This document shows, in pieces, positions 36,352 to 46,050 of a DNA stretch of 64,000 nt (its first letter is position 1; each line of letters starts with the position of its first letter). The position numbers and the translations under genes were made by a program. A model generated the notes under the pieces. That model was not told the DNA's origin. It saw nothing but the letters and a program-made list of their open reading frames with translations, and did not search any database. The stretch covers positions 186,001 to 250,000 of the forward strand of contig NZ_JAPCHY010000002.1 in NCBI RefSeq assembly GCF_026107455.2, in the 5' to 3' direction. The DNA is from Xanthomonas chitinilytica (lineage in GTDB: Bacteria; Pseudomonadota; Gammaproteobacteria; Xanthomonadales; Xanthomonadaceae).

Positions 36352-39300
36352 TCAGCCGCACCATACTCGTGCGTTGCGGAACATCCGCAGCCAGGGCGAG
36401 TCCTCCGGCCAGCCCTTCGGCGCCCAGCTCAGGTTGACGCTGCGCGGGGTGCGCTCGGGGTGCGGCATCAGGATGGTCGCGCGGCCGTCGGAGGTGGTCA
36501 GGCCGGTGATGCCGTCGGGCGAACCGTTGGGGTTGAGCGGGTAACGGGTGGCGACGTTGCCGTCGCCATCGACGTAGCGCAGCGCCACGTTGGCTGCGGC
36601 CTGGTCGACCGCGCTGGCGAACTCGGCGCGGCCTTCGCCATGCGCCACCGCCACCGGGATGCGCGAACCGGCCATGCCGCGCAGCAGGATCGACGGCGAC
36701 TCCACCACCTCCAGCAGCGCGGTGCGCGCTTCGAACTGTTCGCTGCGGTTGCGCAGGAAGCGCGGCCAGTGCTCGGCACCGGGGATGATGTCCTTGAGCT
36801 GGCTCATCATCTGGCAGCCGTTGCACACGCCCAGCGAGAACGTATCGGCGCGCGCGAAGAACGCGGCGAAGGCGTCGCGCAGCGCGGCGCGCTCCAGGAT
36901 CGAGGTGGCCCAGCCGCGGCCGGCACCGAGCACATCGCCGTAGCTGAAGCCGCCGCAGGCGGCCAGGCCGCGGAAGTCGGACAGCTGCACGCGGCCTTCG
37001 ATCAGGTCGCTCATGTGCACGTCGTACGTGCGGAAACCGGCGCGCTCGAAGATGTTGGCCATCTCGATCTGGCCGTTGACGCCCTGCTCGCGCAGGATCG
37101 CCACCTTCGGCCGGGCGCCGGTGGCGATGTACGGCGGTCGCTCCTGCGCGTCCTGCGCCCGCGACACTTGTACATCCATGTACGGCGGTCGCTCCCGCGC
37201 CTCCTGCGCCCGCGACACTTGTACATCCATGTACGGCGCGGCCACGTCCTCGGCGGCGTCGAAGGTCAGCTTCGGCTTCAGCCCCGGCGCATTGAAGGCG
37301 CGCGCCACCGCACGCTCCTCGTCGGCGCTGTCGGGGTTGTCGCGCAGCTTCTGCATGGCGTGTGTCACCGACCACCAGGCGTCGAACAGTTCCTCCCAGC
37401 GCCACTCGGCCAGGCTCTTGCCCTGCAGCGACACCCGCACCACCGGCGCGGTGCTCGGGCGGGCAATGCGCTGCGCGCACTCGGTCAGCGCGTGGCGCTC
37501 GACCAGGTCGGCGAAGGCGGCGCGGTCCTCGTTGGCGATCTGCACCACCGCGCCCAGCTCTTCGTTGAACAGGCTGCGGAACGGATCGTCGCCCCAGGCG
37601 TCGAGCACGATGTCCAGGCCCAGGCGCGAGGCGAACGCCATCTCGCACAGCGCGGCGAAGGCGCCGCCGTCGCTGCGGTCGTGGTAGGCCAGCAGCAACC
37701 CGGCCTCGCGCGCGTCGCGGATCAATTCGAAGAACGCGCGCAGCCGCTGCGCATCGTCCAGGTCCGGCGTCTCGCCGGCGAACGCCGGCAGCGCGCTGTG
37801 GTCGGCATGCACCTGCGCCAGCACCGAACCGCCCAGGCGCTGCTTGCCGCCGCCCAGGCCGATCAGCCACAGCTCGCTGTCGCCCTCGCGGTCCAGCAGC
37901 GGGGTCAGCTGCGGGCGCACGTCGGCCACCGGCGCGAACGCGGAGATCACCAGCGACACCGGCGATACCGACTTGTGCGCCTGGCCGTCGGCCTGCCACT
38001 GCGCCTGCATCGACAGCGAGTCCTTGCCCACCGGGATGCTCAGGTCCAGCTGCGGGCACAGTTCCATGCCCACCGCGCGGACCGCGTCGTACAGCAGCGC
38101 GTCCTCGCCGTCGTGGCCGGCGGCGGCCATCCAGTTGGCCGACAGCTTGACCGTGTCCAGCGCCTGCACCGGCGCCGCGCACAGGTTGGTGATCGCCTCG
38201 CCCACGGCCATGCGCGCCGAAGCGGCGGCATTGAGCAGCGCCAACGGGGTGCGCTCGCCGATGGCCATCGCCTCGCCGGCGAAGGTGTCGAAACCGGCCA
38301 GGGTGATGGCCGCGTCGGCCACCGGCAGCTGCCACGGGCCGACCATCTGCTCGCGCGCGGTCAGGCCGCCGACGCTGCGGTCGCCGATGGTGACCAGGAA
38401 GTTCTTGGACGCCACGGTCGGGTGCGCCAGCACGCGCAGGCCGGCCTCGTGCAGGTCCAGCGTGGCGGTCTTCAGCGCCGGCCAGCGCGGTGCCGGCGGG
38501 TGTGCGGTGTCGCGGTGCATCTTCGGCGGCTTGCCGAACAGCACGTCCATCGGCAGGTCGATCGGGTGGGGACGGGCCGCTTGCGCGGCACTGCCGGGCG
38601 TTGCGGACCCGGAACCTTCGCCATACACGGATTCGATGGTCGCGCCATAGCCCACCACCAGCCGTTCCTCGGCCGTGGCCACGCCGACCGCGGCGAACGG
38701 GCATCGCTCGCGCGCGCAGATCGCGGCGAACTCCTCCAGCCGCGCGGCCGGCACGCCCAGCACGTAGCGCTCCTGCGATTCGTTGCACCACAGCTGCATC
38801 GGCGACAGCGACGGATCGTCGGTGGGCACCTTGCCCAGGTCGATCACGCCGCCCACGCCGGAGTCGTGCAGCAGCTCGGGAATGGCGTTGGACAGGCCGC
38901 CGGCGCCGACGTCGTGGAAGAACTGGATCGGGTTGCCGGCGCCCATCGCCACGCAGCGGTCGATGACCTCCTGGCAGCGGCGCTCCATTTCCGGGTTGTC
39001 GCGCTGCACGCTGGCGAAGTCCAGGTCCTCGGCGCTCTCGCCGGAGGCGACCGACGAGGCGGCGCCGCCGCCCAGGCCGATCAGCATCGCCGGGCCGCCG
39101 AGCACGATCACCGCATCGCCCGGCTGCAGCTTGACCTTGTCCACCTGCACGCGGTCGATCGCGCCCAGGCCGCCGGCCAGCATGATCGGCTTGTCGTAGG
39201 CGCGGGTGATCTCGCCTTCCGGCAGTTCGAAGCTGCGGAAATAGCCCAGCAGATTGGGACGGCCGAACTCGTTGTTGAACGCGGCGCCGCCGAGCGGGCC

Positions 39301-40467
39301 GTCGAGCATGATGTCCAGCGCCGGGGCCATGCGCGGGTTCAGCGCGCGCGGCGCTTCCCACGGCTGCGGCAGCGTGGGGATGCGCAGGTGCGAGACCGAG
39401 AAGCCGGTCAGGCCGGCCTTGGGCTTGCCGCCGCGGCCGGTGGCGCCCTCGTCGCGGATCTCGCCGCCGGCGCCGGTGGAGGCGCCCGGGAACGGTGCGA
39501 TCGCGGTCGGGTGGTTGTGGGTTTCCACCTTGATCTGGAAGGCGCTGGGGACCAGCGCCTCGCTGCGGTACTCGCCGGTCTTCGGGTCGGGACGGTAGCG
39601 CGCGGCCGGGTGGCCCTCGATCACCGCGGCATTGTCGCTGTACGCGCTGAGCGTGTACTGCGGCGTCTGCTGGTGGGTGTGCTTGATCATCCGGAACAGC
39701 GAGCGGTCCTGGTCGTGGCCGTCGATGGTCCAGCTGGCGTTGAAGATCTTGTGCCGGCAGTGCTCGGAGTTGGCCTGCGCGAACATCATCAGCTCGACGT
39801 CCGACGGCTCGCGGCCGAGTTCGCCGAAGCGCTGGCGCAGGTAGTCGATCTCGTCCTGCGCCAGTGCCAGGCCGAGGCGGGCGTTGGCCTGCTCCAGCGC
39901 ATCCAGCGGGATCCGCTCCAGCTCGCCGCGGGCCGGCACGTCGAACAGCGCCTGCGCCTGCGCGGCGGCGTCCAGCAGCGACTGGGTCATCGGGTCGTGC
40001 AGCAGCCGCTCAAGTGCAACGATGTCGTCGCGGGAAAGCCCCGGAGCGGCGTGCGGACCAGTCGTTGCCCCCGGCCGCGGCGGCGGCATGGAATCGACCG
40101 CTGCGGAGGGCTCCGCCTGGCGCGGCCAACCCGACAGGTCGATACGGGTACCGCGCTCCACCCGCTGGATCGCCAGGCCGGCCCCGCGCACCAGCTCGGT
40201 GGCCTTGCTCGACCATGGCGACAGCGTGCCCAGCCGCGGCACCACGTAGCGCGACACCGCCCCGTCCTCGCGCGGCGCGGCCTGCGGCTGCGCCTGCAGG
40301 ATGCGGCCCAGCACGGCCTGGTCGACGGCGGCATCGTCCTCGGCGCGGATGAAGTAGACGTGCCAGGCCCCGGCGATGCGCAGGTCGGCGGCGATGGTCT
40401 GCAGGCGGGATTCGAGCCGAGCGCGACGGAACGGCGAAAGGGCGGCTGCGCCCTCGAGGACGATCAT
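36352..40467 (-). CDS. purL: Phosphoribosylformylglycinamidine synthase PurL
   Basis: This is the large single-chain FGAM synthase of purine biosynthesis (FGAR + glutamine + ATP to FGAM). It has 1,371 residues, longer than E. coli PurL (about 1,295). It comprises an N-terminal PurS-like domain, a linker, two AIRS-type synthetase halves ([40 protein letters not shown]) and a C-terminal glutaminase with Cys in [10 protein letters not shown] and His-Glu in MPHPERT. I chose ATG 40467 ([14 protein letters not shown]), which lines up with the family start; ATG 40503 is in frame and possible. The linker before the glutaminase domain holds an in-frame tandem duplication of 17 residues. A terminator follows. 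Confidence 0.95.
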   Translation of the reverse strand: MIVLEGAAALSPFRRARLESRLQTIAADLRIAGAWHVYFIRAEDDAAVDQAVLGRILQAQPQAAPREDGAVSRYVVPRLGTLSPWSSKATELVRGAGLAIQRVERGTRIDLSGWPRQAEPSAAVDSMPPPRPGATTGPHAAPGLSRDDIVALERLLHDPMTQSLLDAAAQAQALFDVPARGELERIPLDALEQANARLGLALAQDEIDYLRQRFGELGREPSDVELMMFAQANSEHCRHKIFNASWTIDGHDQDRSLFRMIKHTHQQTPQYTLSAYSDNAAVIEGHPAARYRPDPKTGEYRSEALVPSAFQIKVETHNHPTAIAPFPGASTGAGGEIRDEGATGRGGKPKAGLTGFSVSHLRIPTLPQPWEAPRALNPRMAPALDIMLDGPLGGAAFNNEFGRPNLLGYFRSFELPEGEITRAYDKPIMLAGGLGAIDRVQVDKVKLQPGDAVIVLGGPAMLIGLGGGAASSVASGESAEDLDFASVQRDNPEMERRCQEVIDRCVAMGAGNPIQFFHDVGAGGLSNAIPELLHDSGVGGVIDLGKVPTDDPSLSPMQLWCNESQERYVLGVPAARLEEFAAICARERCPFAAVGVATAEERLVVGYGATIESVYGEGSGSATPGSAAQAARPHPIDLPMDVLFGKPPKMHRDTAHPPAPRWPALKTATLDLHEAGLRVLAHPTVASKNFLVTIGDRSVGGLTAREQMVGPWQLPVADAAITLAGFDTFAGEAMAIGERTPLALLNAAASARMAVGEAITNLCAAPVQALDTVKLSANWMAAAGHDGEDALLYDAVRAVGMELCPQLDLSIPVGKDSLSMQAQWQADGQAHKSVSPVSLVISAFAPVADVRPQLTPLLDREGDSELWLIGLGGGKQRLGGSVLAQVHADHSALPAFAGETPDLDDAQRLRAFFELIRDAREAGLLLAYHDRSDGGAFAALCEMAFASRLGLDIVLDAWGDDPFRSLFNEELGAVVQIANEDRAAFADLVERHALTECAQRIARPSTAPVVRVSLQGKSLAEWRWEELFDAWWSVTHAMQKLRDNPDSADEERAVARAFNAPGLKPKLTFDAAEDVAAPYMDVQVSRAQEARERPPYMDVQVSRAQDAQERPPYIATGARPKVAILREQGVNGQIEMANIFERAGFRTYDVHMSDLIEGRVQLSDFRGLAACGGFSYGDVLGAGRGWATSILERAALRDAFAAFFARADTFSLGVCNGCQMMSQLKDIIPGAEHWPRFLRNRSEQFEARTALLEVVESPSILLRGMAGSRIPVAVAHGEGRAEFASAVDQAAANVALRYVDGDGNVATRYPLNPNGSPDGITGLTTSDGRATILMPHPERTPRSVNLSWAPKGWPEDSPWLRMFRNARVWCG
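37130..37231 (-). repeat. 51-base in-frame tandem repeat inside purL
   Basis: Two 51-base units (37130-37180 and 37181-37231) differ at a few positions. Each encodes [10 protein letters not shown] followed by a charged EARERPP-type tail. Each unit contains TACATCCATGTA, a near-palindrome, so the unit resembles an intergenic repeat that has entered a coding linker. Confidence 0.8.
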
Positions 40468-40606
40468 GTCCGGGAAACCATGAATGGGAATCGGGCCAGA
40501 CATTGTACCGGAGTCCGTCCCCCGGCCCCTTGCCCCGGTTTACCCGTTCCAGCCCGGCCTGGCGATCGAAACCATGCGCTGGTTCACGACATTCGCTGAA
40601 ACTTGA

Positions 40607-40620
40607 TGACAACGTTATCA
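40607..40620 (+). promoter_or_regulatory. Candidate LacI/GalR-type operator upstream of the chitinase
   Basis: The sequence TGACAACGTTATCA is a 14-base palindrome around a central CG with one mismatched pair. This is the classic form of LacI-family operators. It lies 158 bases before the chitinase ATG. Between 40622 and 40665 are several TTCAC-containing short repeats. No strong -35/-10 pair was found nearby. Confidence 0.4.
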
Positions 40621-40777
40621 CCGCTTCACCGCTTCACCGCAAGCCTGATTCACCGTGCTAGCTCGATTCACTGCGTAAGTCCGCCCCCTCCGCCACCTGC
40701 GCTCCAACGGCGTCCCGGACCCGTTGTACGCGCCCCGCCATTCCGGCCGGGCGCGCCACTTCAATCGGAGATCGAAC

Positions 40778-42856
40778 ATGCTGGATCGGACCACCCGCCC
40801 CTTCCGCCCCGCGCGGACACTCGTCCCCGGCCTGGCCGTGCTGGCCGCACTGCTGCTGCCCGGCCTGGCCCAGGCCGCCAACTGCACCGGGGTCCCGCAA
40901 TGGGACCCCGCCACGATCTATCCCGCCGGCAGCAAGCTGCAGAAGGACAACGTGCTGTACCAGGCGCGCGTCGACATCTGGAACGCACCACCGGACCATC
41001 CGTCCGGCGCCCACTGGTACGACAACCTCGGCAACTGCGACGGTGGCGGCGACGTCAACCAGCCGCCCACCGTCAGCCTGACCGCCCCCGCCGCGGGCAG
41101 CAGCTTCACCGCCGGCAGCAACATCACCCTCAGCGCCAATGCCAGCGACAGCGACGGCACGGTCACCCAGGTGGAGTTCTTCCAGGGCAGCACCTCGCTG
41201 GGCGTGGACACCTCGGCGCCCTACAGCATCACCTGGAGCAACGTCGCCGCCGGCAACTACACGCTGAAGGCGGTGGCCACCGATGACGACAACGCTGTCG
41301 CCAGTTCGGCCACGGCCAACATCACGGTGACGACCTCGTCCTCGGACACCACCGCCCCCAGTGTTCCCTCCGGGCTCGCGGCGACATCCAGGACCACCAC
41401 CAGCCTGACCCTGGGCTGGAACGCGGCAACCGACAACCCCGGCGGCAGCGGCGTGGCCGGCTACGACCTCTACCGCAACGGCAGCATCGTCGGCTCCCCC
41501 ACCGGCACCAGCTACGTGGACGGCGGGCTCAGCCCGAACACCCAGTACAGCTACCGCGTACGTGCCCGCGACAACGCCGGCAACGCCTCCGCGCAGAGCG
41601 CGGCGGTCACCGCCAGCACCCTGGCCGACGGCGGCGGCGGCGGCAACAAGCGGGTCATCGGCTACTTCACGCAATGGGGCATCTACGGCCGCAACTACCG
41701 GGTCAAGAACATCGACACCAGCGGTTCGGCCGCCCAGCTGACCCACATCAACTACGCGTTCGGCAACGTCCGCAACAACCGCTGCGAGGTCGGCGTCACC
41801 CAACCCGCCGACCCGAACACCGGCGCCGGCGGCGACGCCTTCGCCGACTACACCAAGGCGTTCAGCGCCGCCGAAAGCGTCAGCGGCAACGCCGACAGCT
41901 GGGACCAGTCGCTGCGCGGCAACTGGAACCAGCTCAAGCAGCTCAAGGCCAAGCATCCCAACCTGAAGGTGCTGATCTCGCTCGGCGGCTGGACCTGGTC
42001 GCGCGGCTTCTCCAGCGCCGCGCGCCCGGAGAACCGCCAGGCGTTCGTGGCCTCGTGCATCGACGCCTACATCCGCGGCAACCTGCCCGTCACCGACGGC
42101 GCCGGCGGCCCCGGGGCGGCGCTGGGCGTGTTCGACGGCATCGACCTCGACTGGGAGTACCCGGTGGCCTGCGGCCTGAGCTGCGGCTCGCCCGAGGACA
42201 ACGCCAACTTCACCGCGCTGCTGGCCGAGTTCCGGCGCCAGCTCGACGCGGTGCGGCCCGGGCTGCTGCTGACCGTGGCGGTGGGCGCGGGCATCGACAA
42301 GATCCGCGTCACCGACCCGGCGGCGTACCACCAGTACCTGGACTACATCAACGTGATGACCTACGACTTCCACGGCGCGTGGGACCCGCAGACCAACCAT
42401 CACTCGGCGCTGTTCAATTCGCCCAACGACCCGTCCACCGGCGACCAGCGGTTCTACAACAGCAACGACGCGATCGAGGCGTTCCGGACCCGCGGCGTGC
42501 CGGCCAACAAGCTCAACCTGGGCATCGGCTTCTACGGCCGCGGCTGGACCAACGTGCCCAACGTCAACAACGGCCTGTACCAGAGCGGCTCGGCCGCGGC
42601 GGGGACCTACGAGTCCGGCATCGAGGACTGGAAGGTGCTCAAGAACCTGGGCTGGCCCAGCTACACCGACGCGCAGGCCCGCGCGCACTGGATCTACAAC
42701 GGCAGCACGTTCTGGACCTTCGACAGCCCGGCGATGATCAGCGAGAAGATGGGCTACGTGAAGGCGCAGAACCTCGGCGGCGCGTTCTTCTGGGAGTTCA
42801 GCGGCGACGACGACCAGGGCACCCTGGCCAAGGCGATCGGCAACGGCCTGAAGTGA
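40778..42856 (+). CDS. Secreted multidomain chitinase, glycoside hydrolase family 18
   Basis: The product has 692 residues and hydrolyses beta-1,4-GlcNAc polymers outside the cell. Domains in order: signal peptide (cleavage after AQA); a CBM5/12-type chitin-binding domain (residues 33-85; WDPATIYPAGSKL, HWYDNLGNC); an Ig-like domain (about 92-185; PPTVSLTAPAAGSSF); fibronectin type III (about 193-285); a Gly-rich hinge; and a GH18 barrel (about 290-692). The GH18 catalytic motif DGIDLDWE (about 453-460) is intact, as are ISLGGWTWS and MTYDFHGAWD. ATG 40778 has GGAG seven bases upstream. It is a probable type II secretion substrate and ends in its own terminator. Confidence 0.96.
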   Translation: MLDRTTRPFRPARTLVPGLAVLAALLLPGLAQAANCTGVPQWDPATIYPAGSKLQKDNVLYQARVDIWNAPPDHPSGAHWYDNLGNCDGGGDVNQPPTVSLTAPAAGSSFTAGSNITLSANASDSDGTVTQVEFFQGSTSLGVDTSAPYSITWSNVAAGNYTLKAVATDDDNAVASSATANITVTTSSSDTTAPSVPSGLAATSRTTTSLTLGWNAATDNPGGSGVAGYDLYRNGSIVGSPTGTSYVDGGLSPNTQYSYRVRARDNAGNASAQSAAVTASTLADGGGGGNKRVIGYFTQWGIYGRNYRVKNIDTSGSAAQLTHINYAFGNVRNNRCEVGVTQPADPNTGAGGDAFADYTKAFSAAESVSGNADSWDQSLRGNWNQLKQLKAKHPNLKVLISLGGWTWSRGFSSAARPENRQAFVASCIDAYIRGNLPVTDGAGGPGAALGVFDGIDLDWEYPVACGLSCGSPEDNANFTALLAEFRRQLDAVRPGLLLTVAVGAGIDKIRVTDPAAYHQYLDYINVMTYDFHGAWDPQTNHHSALFNSPNDPSTGDQRFYNSNDAIEAFRTRGVPANKLNLGIGFYGRGWTNVPNVNNGLYQSGSAAAGTYESGIEDWKVLKNLGWPSYTDAQARAHWIYNGSTFWTFDSPAMISEKMGYVKAQNLGGAFFWEFSGDDDQGTLAKAIGNGLK

Positions 42857-42949
42857 GGCAGAGCGCGCGGCGTGGGCGATGCGCGTCCACGCCGCGCAAC
42901 CGCGGTCGCCGCCACCGGCGGCAACACTTCATCGGATCATGCAAAGCAG

Positions 42950-42977
42950 GCAGCCCGGCTCAGGCCGGGCTGCTTTT
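42950..42977 (+). terminator. Rho-independent terminator after the chitinase
   Basis: A ten-base stem GCAGCCCGGC/GCCGGGCTGC with loop TCAG is followed by TTTT. It is convergent with dsbC and may also slow that transcript. Confidence 0.8.
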
Positions 42978-43007
42978 CGTTGCGGCGGTGCGGGAATCCC
43001 GCGGCTG

Positions 43008-43808
43008 TCAGCGGCTGCCCGCGGCGGCCGGGATGCGCTCCAGCGCGGCCTTGAGCTGCGCCGGCGGCAGGTAGCCGCCCAGCTGGGTGCCGTCGGCGGC
43101 GAAGATCGCCGGGGTGCCGTTGACGCCCAGCTGCTGGCCCAGGCTGTACTGCATCGCCACCGGGTTGGTGCAGTTCTTGGCGACCACCGGCTGGCCGGCC
43201 TTGGCATTGGTCAGCGCCTGCTTGCGGTCGGCCGCGCACCAGACCGAGATCATGTCGGTGTAGTCCTGGCTGCCCAGGCCCATGCGCGGGAACGCCAGGT
43301 ACTCGACCGCGATGCCCTGGCGGTTGAGCTCGGCGATGTCCTGGTGCAGCTTGCGGCAGTAGCCGCACTCGATGTCGGTGAACACGCTGACGGTGTACTT
43401 GGCGTTCGGCGGCGCGAACACGATGCGGTCGGCGTGCGGCACGGTGTCCAGCAGCTTGCGGCGATAGGCCAGCAGGCCGTCGCTGGTGGCCAGCGCCTTC
43501 TTCTCGATGTCGTAGGGCTGGGACTGCATCAGGTAGCGGCCGTCGTCGGACACGTACAGCACCTGCCCGGCCACCACCACCTCGCGGAAGCCGGCGAACG
43601 GCGCCGCGCCGACGTAGTCGGGCTTGAAGTTGGGGTCCAGCTGCGCCAGCGCGGCGCGCACGCGCTGCTCCACCGCGCCCTCGGCGGCCGGGGCGGCGGC
43701 CTTGCCCGGGGCGCCGGAAGCGGTGTCGCCACCGGTCGGCGACGGTTGCTGCGCACAGGCGGAAAGGCTGATCGCGCCCAACAGCGCGGCAATGGCAATA
43801 CGGAGCAT
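43008..43808 (-). CDS. dsbC: Thiol:disulfide isomerase DsbC, apparently a lipoprotein
   Basis: The product has 266 residues. An N-terminal dimerisation domain (FREVVVAGQVLYVSDDGRY) is joined by a linker to a thioredoxin-fold domain with active site CGYC (about residues 146-149) and cis-proline in NGTPAIF. DsbC reshuffles wrong disulfides in the periplasm. It starts MLRIAIAALLGAISLSAC. LSAC is a good lipobox followed by AQQ, so the mature protein should be lipid-anchored, unlike soluble E. coli DsbC. The residue after Cys is Ala, which favours outer-membrane sorting. Upstream in-frame codons come from repeats. Like E. coli, it follows xerD, but across a 542-base gap. Confidence 0.92.
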   Translation of the reverse strand: MLRIAIAALLGAISLSACAQQPSPTGGDTASGAPGKAAAPAAEGAVEQRVRAALAQLDPNFKPDYVGAAPFAGFREVVVAGQVLYVSDDGRYLMQSQPYDIEKKALATSDGLLAYRRKLLDTVPHADRIVFAPPNAKYTVSVFTDIECGYCRKLHQDIAELNRQGIAVEYLAFPRMGLGSQDYTDMISVWCAADRKQALTNAKAGQPVVAKNCTNPVAMQYSLGQQLGVNGTPAIFAADGTQLGGYLPPAQLKAALERIPAAAGSR

Positions 43809-43921
43809 CGGGTATCCAGGGGACGGAAACAGGGCCGGATTCTCGCACAACGGGGAAGCGGGGGCGGGAGGGAGCTTCCGGGCGCTGGATCGCCTTGGGG
43901 AATGGGAGCGGGGAGCGGAAG

Positions 43922-43954
43922 GTCCATGGATGCCCGCCTGCGCGGGCATGACGG
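43922..43954. repeat. REP-like element, left copy
   Basis: This copy reads GTCCATGGATGCCCGCC then TGCGCGGGCATGACGG. It is the same family as the repeats around the GIY-YIG gene, with TGCCCGC replacing TTCCCGC. It is the reverse complement of 44095-44127. Confidence 0.85.
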
Positions 43955-44094
43955 GCCGGGAATCGACTACCGGGTGGACGACGGGTGCCGATCCGGCAAA
44001 ACGCAAAACGAATCCACGCGCCACGGAGCCGGAACAGCGCTTTCCGCCCATAGCAGCGCCTCCCGTCCATGACAGGGCCGCACCAACACCGCTG

Positions 44095-44127
44095 CCGTCA
44101 TGCCCGCGCAGGCGGGCATCCATGGAC
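44095..44127. repeat. REP-like element, right copy
   Basis: This copy reads CCGTCATGCCCGCGC then AGGCGGGCATCCATGGAC. Together with 43922-43954 it forms an inverted pair whose outward ends are GTCCATGG, the opposite polarity to the pair around the nuclease cassette. Confidence 0.85.
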
Positions 44128-44201
44128 ATTGCTCCTGGCTGGGGGACGGAAACGGATGACAGAGTCAGGGAAAAACGCACTCTTGCCGCCGCTCGGAAAG
44201 C

Positions 44202-44262
44202 TCGCGACTGACGTCGCTCCTACGGCATTTCCCTGCCGTTGTAGGAGCGACGTCGGTCGCGA
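44202..44262. repeat. Palindromic GTAGGAGCGACG-type repeat pair
   Basis: The left arm TCGCGACTGACGTCGCTCCTAC pairs with GTAGGAGCGACGTCGGTCGCGA across a loop of about 17 bases. It belongs to the same family as the pairs at 54726-54792 and 63216-63284. Confidence 0.85.
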
Positions 44263-44350
44263 CCGGTGGGACCGCCCGCTCCGCTGAAGCCCCGGATTCC
44301 CGCCGCCAGCCCGGCCCCGGATACGCCGGCCCGGCCATCCATCGCCCGCT

Positions 44351-45325
44351 TCACCCCCTCGGGTGATGCCTGGCGTGCAGCTTCTGCAGATGCTCACGCG
44401 CGACCAGGGTGTAGATCTGGGTGGTGGACAGCGAGCTGTGGCCCAGCAGCATCTGCAGCGCGCGCAGGTCGGCGCCGTGGTTGAGCAGGTGGGTGGCGAA
44501 GCTGTGGCGCAGCCCGTGCGGACTGATGCGCTCCGGGTCGATGCCCGCCACTGCCGCATAGCGCTTGACCAGCCCCCAGAACTGCTGCCGGCTCAACGGC
44601 CGGCGCTCCTGGCCGATGAACAGCGGCACCTGGCCCTCGGCATTGGCCGGCACCGCCTTGCCGCCGGCCAGCTGCGGCCGCGCCTGCGCCAGGTATTCCT
44701 GCAGCCAGTGCTGGGATTCCTCGCCCAGCGGCACCAGCCGCTCCTTGCTGCCCTTGCCGGTGACCCGCAGCACGCCCTGGCGCAGGTTCACCGCGTTGGC
44801 CGGCAGACCGACCAGTTCGCTCACGCGCAGGCCGGCGGCGTACATCAGCTCCAGCATCGCGCGGTCGCGCAGGCCGAGCGGGGAATCGCGATCCGGCGCC
44901 GCCAGCAGCGCGTCGATCTGGCTTTCGGCCAGCGCCTTGGGCAATGCGCGCGGCAGCTTCGGTGGCTCCAGCAGCGCGCTGGGATCGTCGCCGCGCTCGC
45001 CGCGGCGCATGCACTGGGCGAAGAACGCCCGCAGCGACGACAGCAGCCGCGCGTTGCTGCGCGGCGACCAGCCGTGGCGGGTGCGCCAGGCCAGGTACTC
45101 GAACAGCCCGGCGCGGTCGATCCCATGCAGCCCTCCGCCGGCACCGTCGCGCCAGCGGGCCAGGCCCTCCAGGTCGCGGCGGTAGCTGTCCAGGGAAGCG
45201 CGCGCCAGGCCCTGTTCGGCCCAGATCGCATCCAGGCAGCGCTGGATCAGGCTGGCATCGGCCTCGCGCAGCGCAGGCAACTGCTGCACCAGCTGGCGGC
45301 GTTCGGCGGGAGTGGCGGTGGACAT
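44351..45325 (-). CDS. xerD: Site-specific tyrosine recombinase XerD
   Basis: The product has 324 residues. It acts with XerC at dif to resolve chromosome dimers. It has an N-terminal SAM-like domain (residues 25-115) and a C-terminal catalytic domain with Arg in [12 protein letters not shown], Lys in [19 protein letters not shown] (His and second Arg), the [10 protein letters not shown] histidine and the nucleophile Tyr in QIYT. This is a complete set. ATG 45325 gives a family-like N-terminus; upstream in-frame codons extend over the intergenic region and are unlikely. Adjacency with dsbC is the conserved gammaproteobacterial order. Confidence 0.93.
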   Translation of the reverse strand: MSTATPAERRQLVQQLPALREADASLIQRCLDAIWAEQGLARASLDSYRRDLEGLARWRDGAGGGLHGIDRAGLFEYLAWRTRHGWSPRSNARLLSSLRAFFAQCMRRGERGDDPSALLEPPKLPRALPKALAESQIDALLAAPDRDSPLGLRDRAMLELMYAAGLRVSELVGLPANAVNLRQGVLRVTGKGSKERLVPLGEESQHWLQEYLAQARPQLAGGKAVPANAEGQVPLFIGQERRPLSRQQFWGLVKRYAAVAGIDPERISPHGLRHSFATHLLNHGADLRALQMLLGHSSLSTTQIYTLVAREHLQKLHARHHPRG

Positions 45326-45396
45326 CGCGCACAGCATAGAAGCCGGGGGGGACGCCTGCCTATCCATCGACCCTGCCGGGTACGTATCCTCGACGC

Positions 45397-45867
45397 ATGG
45401 GCACGACCGATCCCGCACCGAAGAAGAACCGCCCGCTGCTGCTCTGGCGGCTGCTGGCCCTGCTGTACGACCTGTGGCCGGCACTGGCGCTGTGGATGCT
45501 GGTGGCCTCGCTGTTCGTCGCCGGCTATACCCTGGCCGGGCACGGCGCGCGCGAGAACATCGCGCCGTTCAGCGCGCTGCAGTGGCTGCTGTGGCTGTGC
45601 TGCTGGGCGATCACCGGCCTGTACGCGACCGTCAGCTGGCGGCGCGGCGGGCAGACGCTGGGCATGCGCCCGTGGCGGCTGCGGCTGACCGGCACCGGCG
45701 ACGGCGCACCGTCCTGGGCGGCGCTGTGGAAACGCTACCTGATGGGGACGCTGTCACTGCTGTGCGGCGGCCTGGGCTTCTGGTGGGCGCTGTTCGACCG
45801 CGAGCGGCTCACCTTGCACGACCGCCTCAGCCGCACCCGCTTGGTACGCCTGCCCAAAAGCGGATGA
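45397..45867 (+). CDS. RDD family integral membrane protein
   Basis: The product has 156 residues with three or four hydrophobic helices. The RDD hallmarks are placed as usual: an Arg plus YD near the start ([13 protein letters not shown]) and the Asp-Arg pair late ([12 protein letters not shown]). [11 protein letters not shown] is also typical of the family. The function of the family is not settled; some members act as ion or small-molecule transporters. It is divergent from xerD across 71 bases. Confidence 0.85.
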   Translation: MGTTDPAPKKNRPLLLWRLLALLYDLWPALALWMLVASLFVAGYTLAGHGARENIAPFSALQWLLWLCCWAITGLYATVSWRRGGQTLGMRPWRLRLTGTGDGAPSWAALWKRYLMGTLSLLCGGLGFWWALFDRERLTLHDRLSRTRLVRLPKSG

Positions 45868-46050
45868 TGCCGGCACTTCCACCGCATGGACGCGCGGCGA
45901 CGCGCCAGCTCAGGTGATTACCCATGAATGCCCGGCGGCGCGGCTCGAAGGCGTGCCGCGGGAAGCGCCCTGAAACCACGGCAGCGCGCTCCGCCCCCCC
46001 CTTCCTCGTACCGCCGGCAACCCAGGCTGCCGGCCCTTCCGGATCCCCCC

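Larger units (their letters stand above)
43809..44350. other. Repeat-rich gap between xerD and dsbC
   Basis: I find no credible gene in this stretch. It holds an inverted pair of 33-base REP-like elements (43922-43954 and 44095-44127) enclosing 140 bases, and a second palindromic pair at 44202-44262. Frames across it read only repeat-derived peptides. Confidence 0.7.

Noticed and set aside
43624..44211. A 195-codon plus-strand frame crossing the xerD-dsbC gap
   Set aside because: It begins antisense to dsbC and then reads two REP elements (peptides such as WMPACAGMTG), which is typical of repeat translation.
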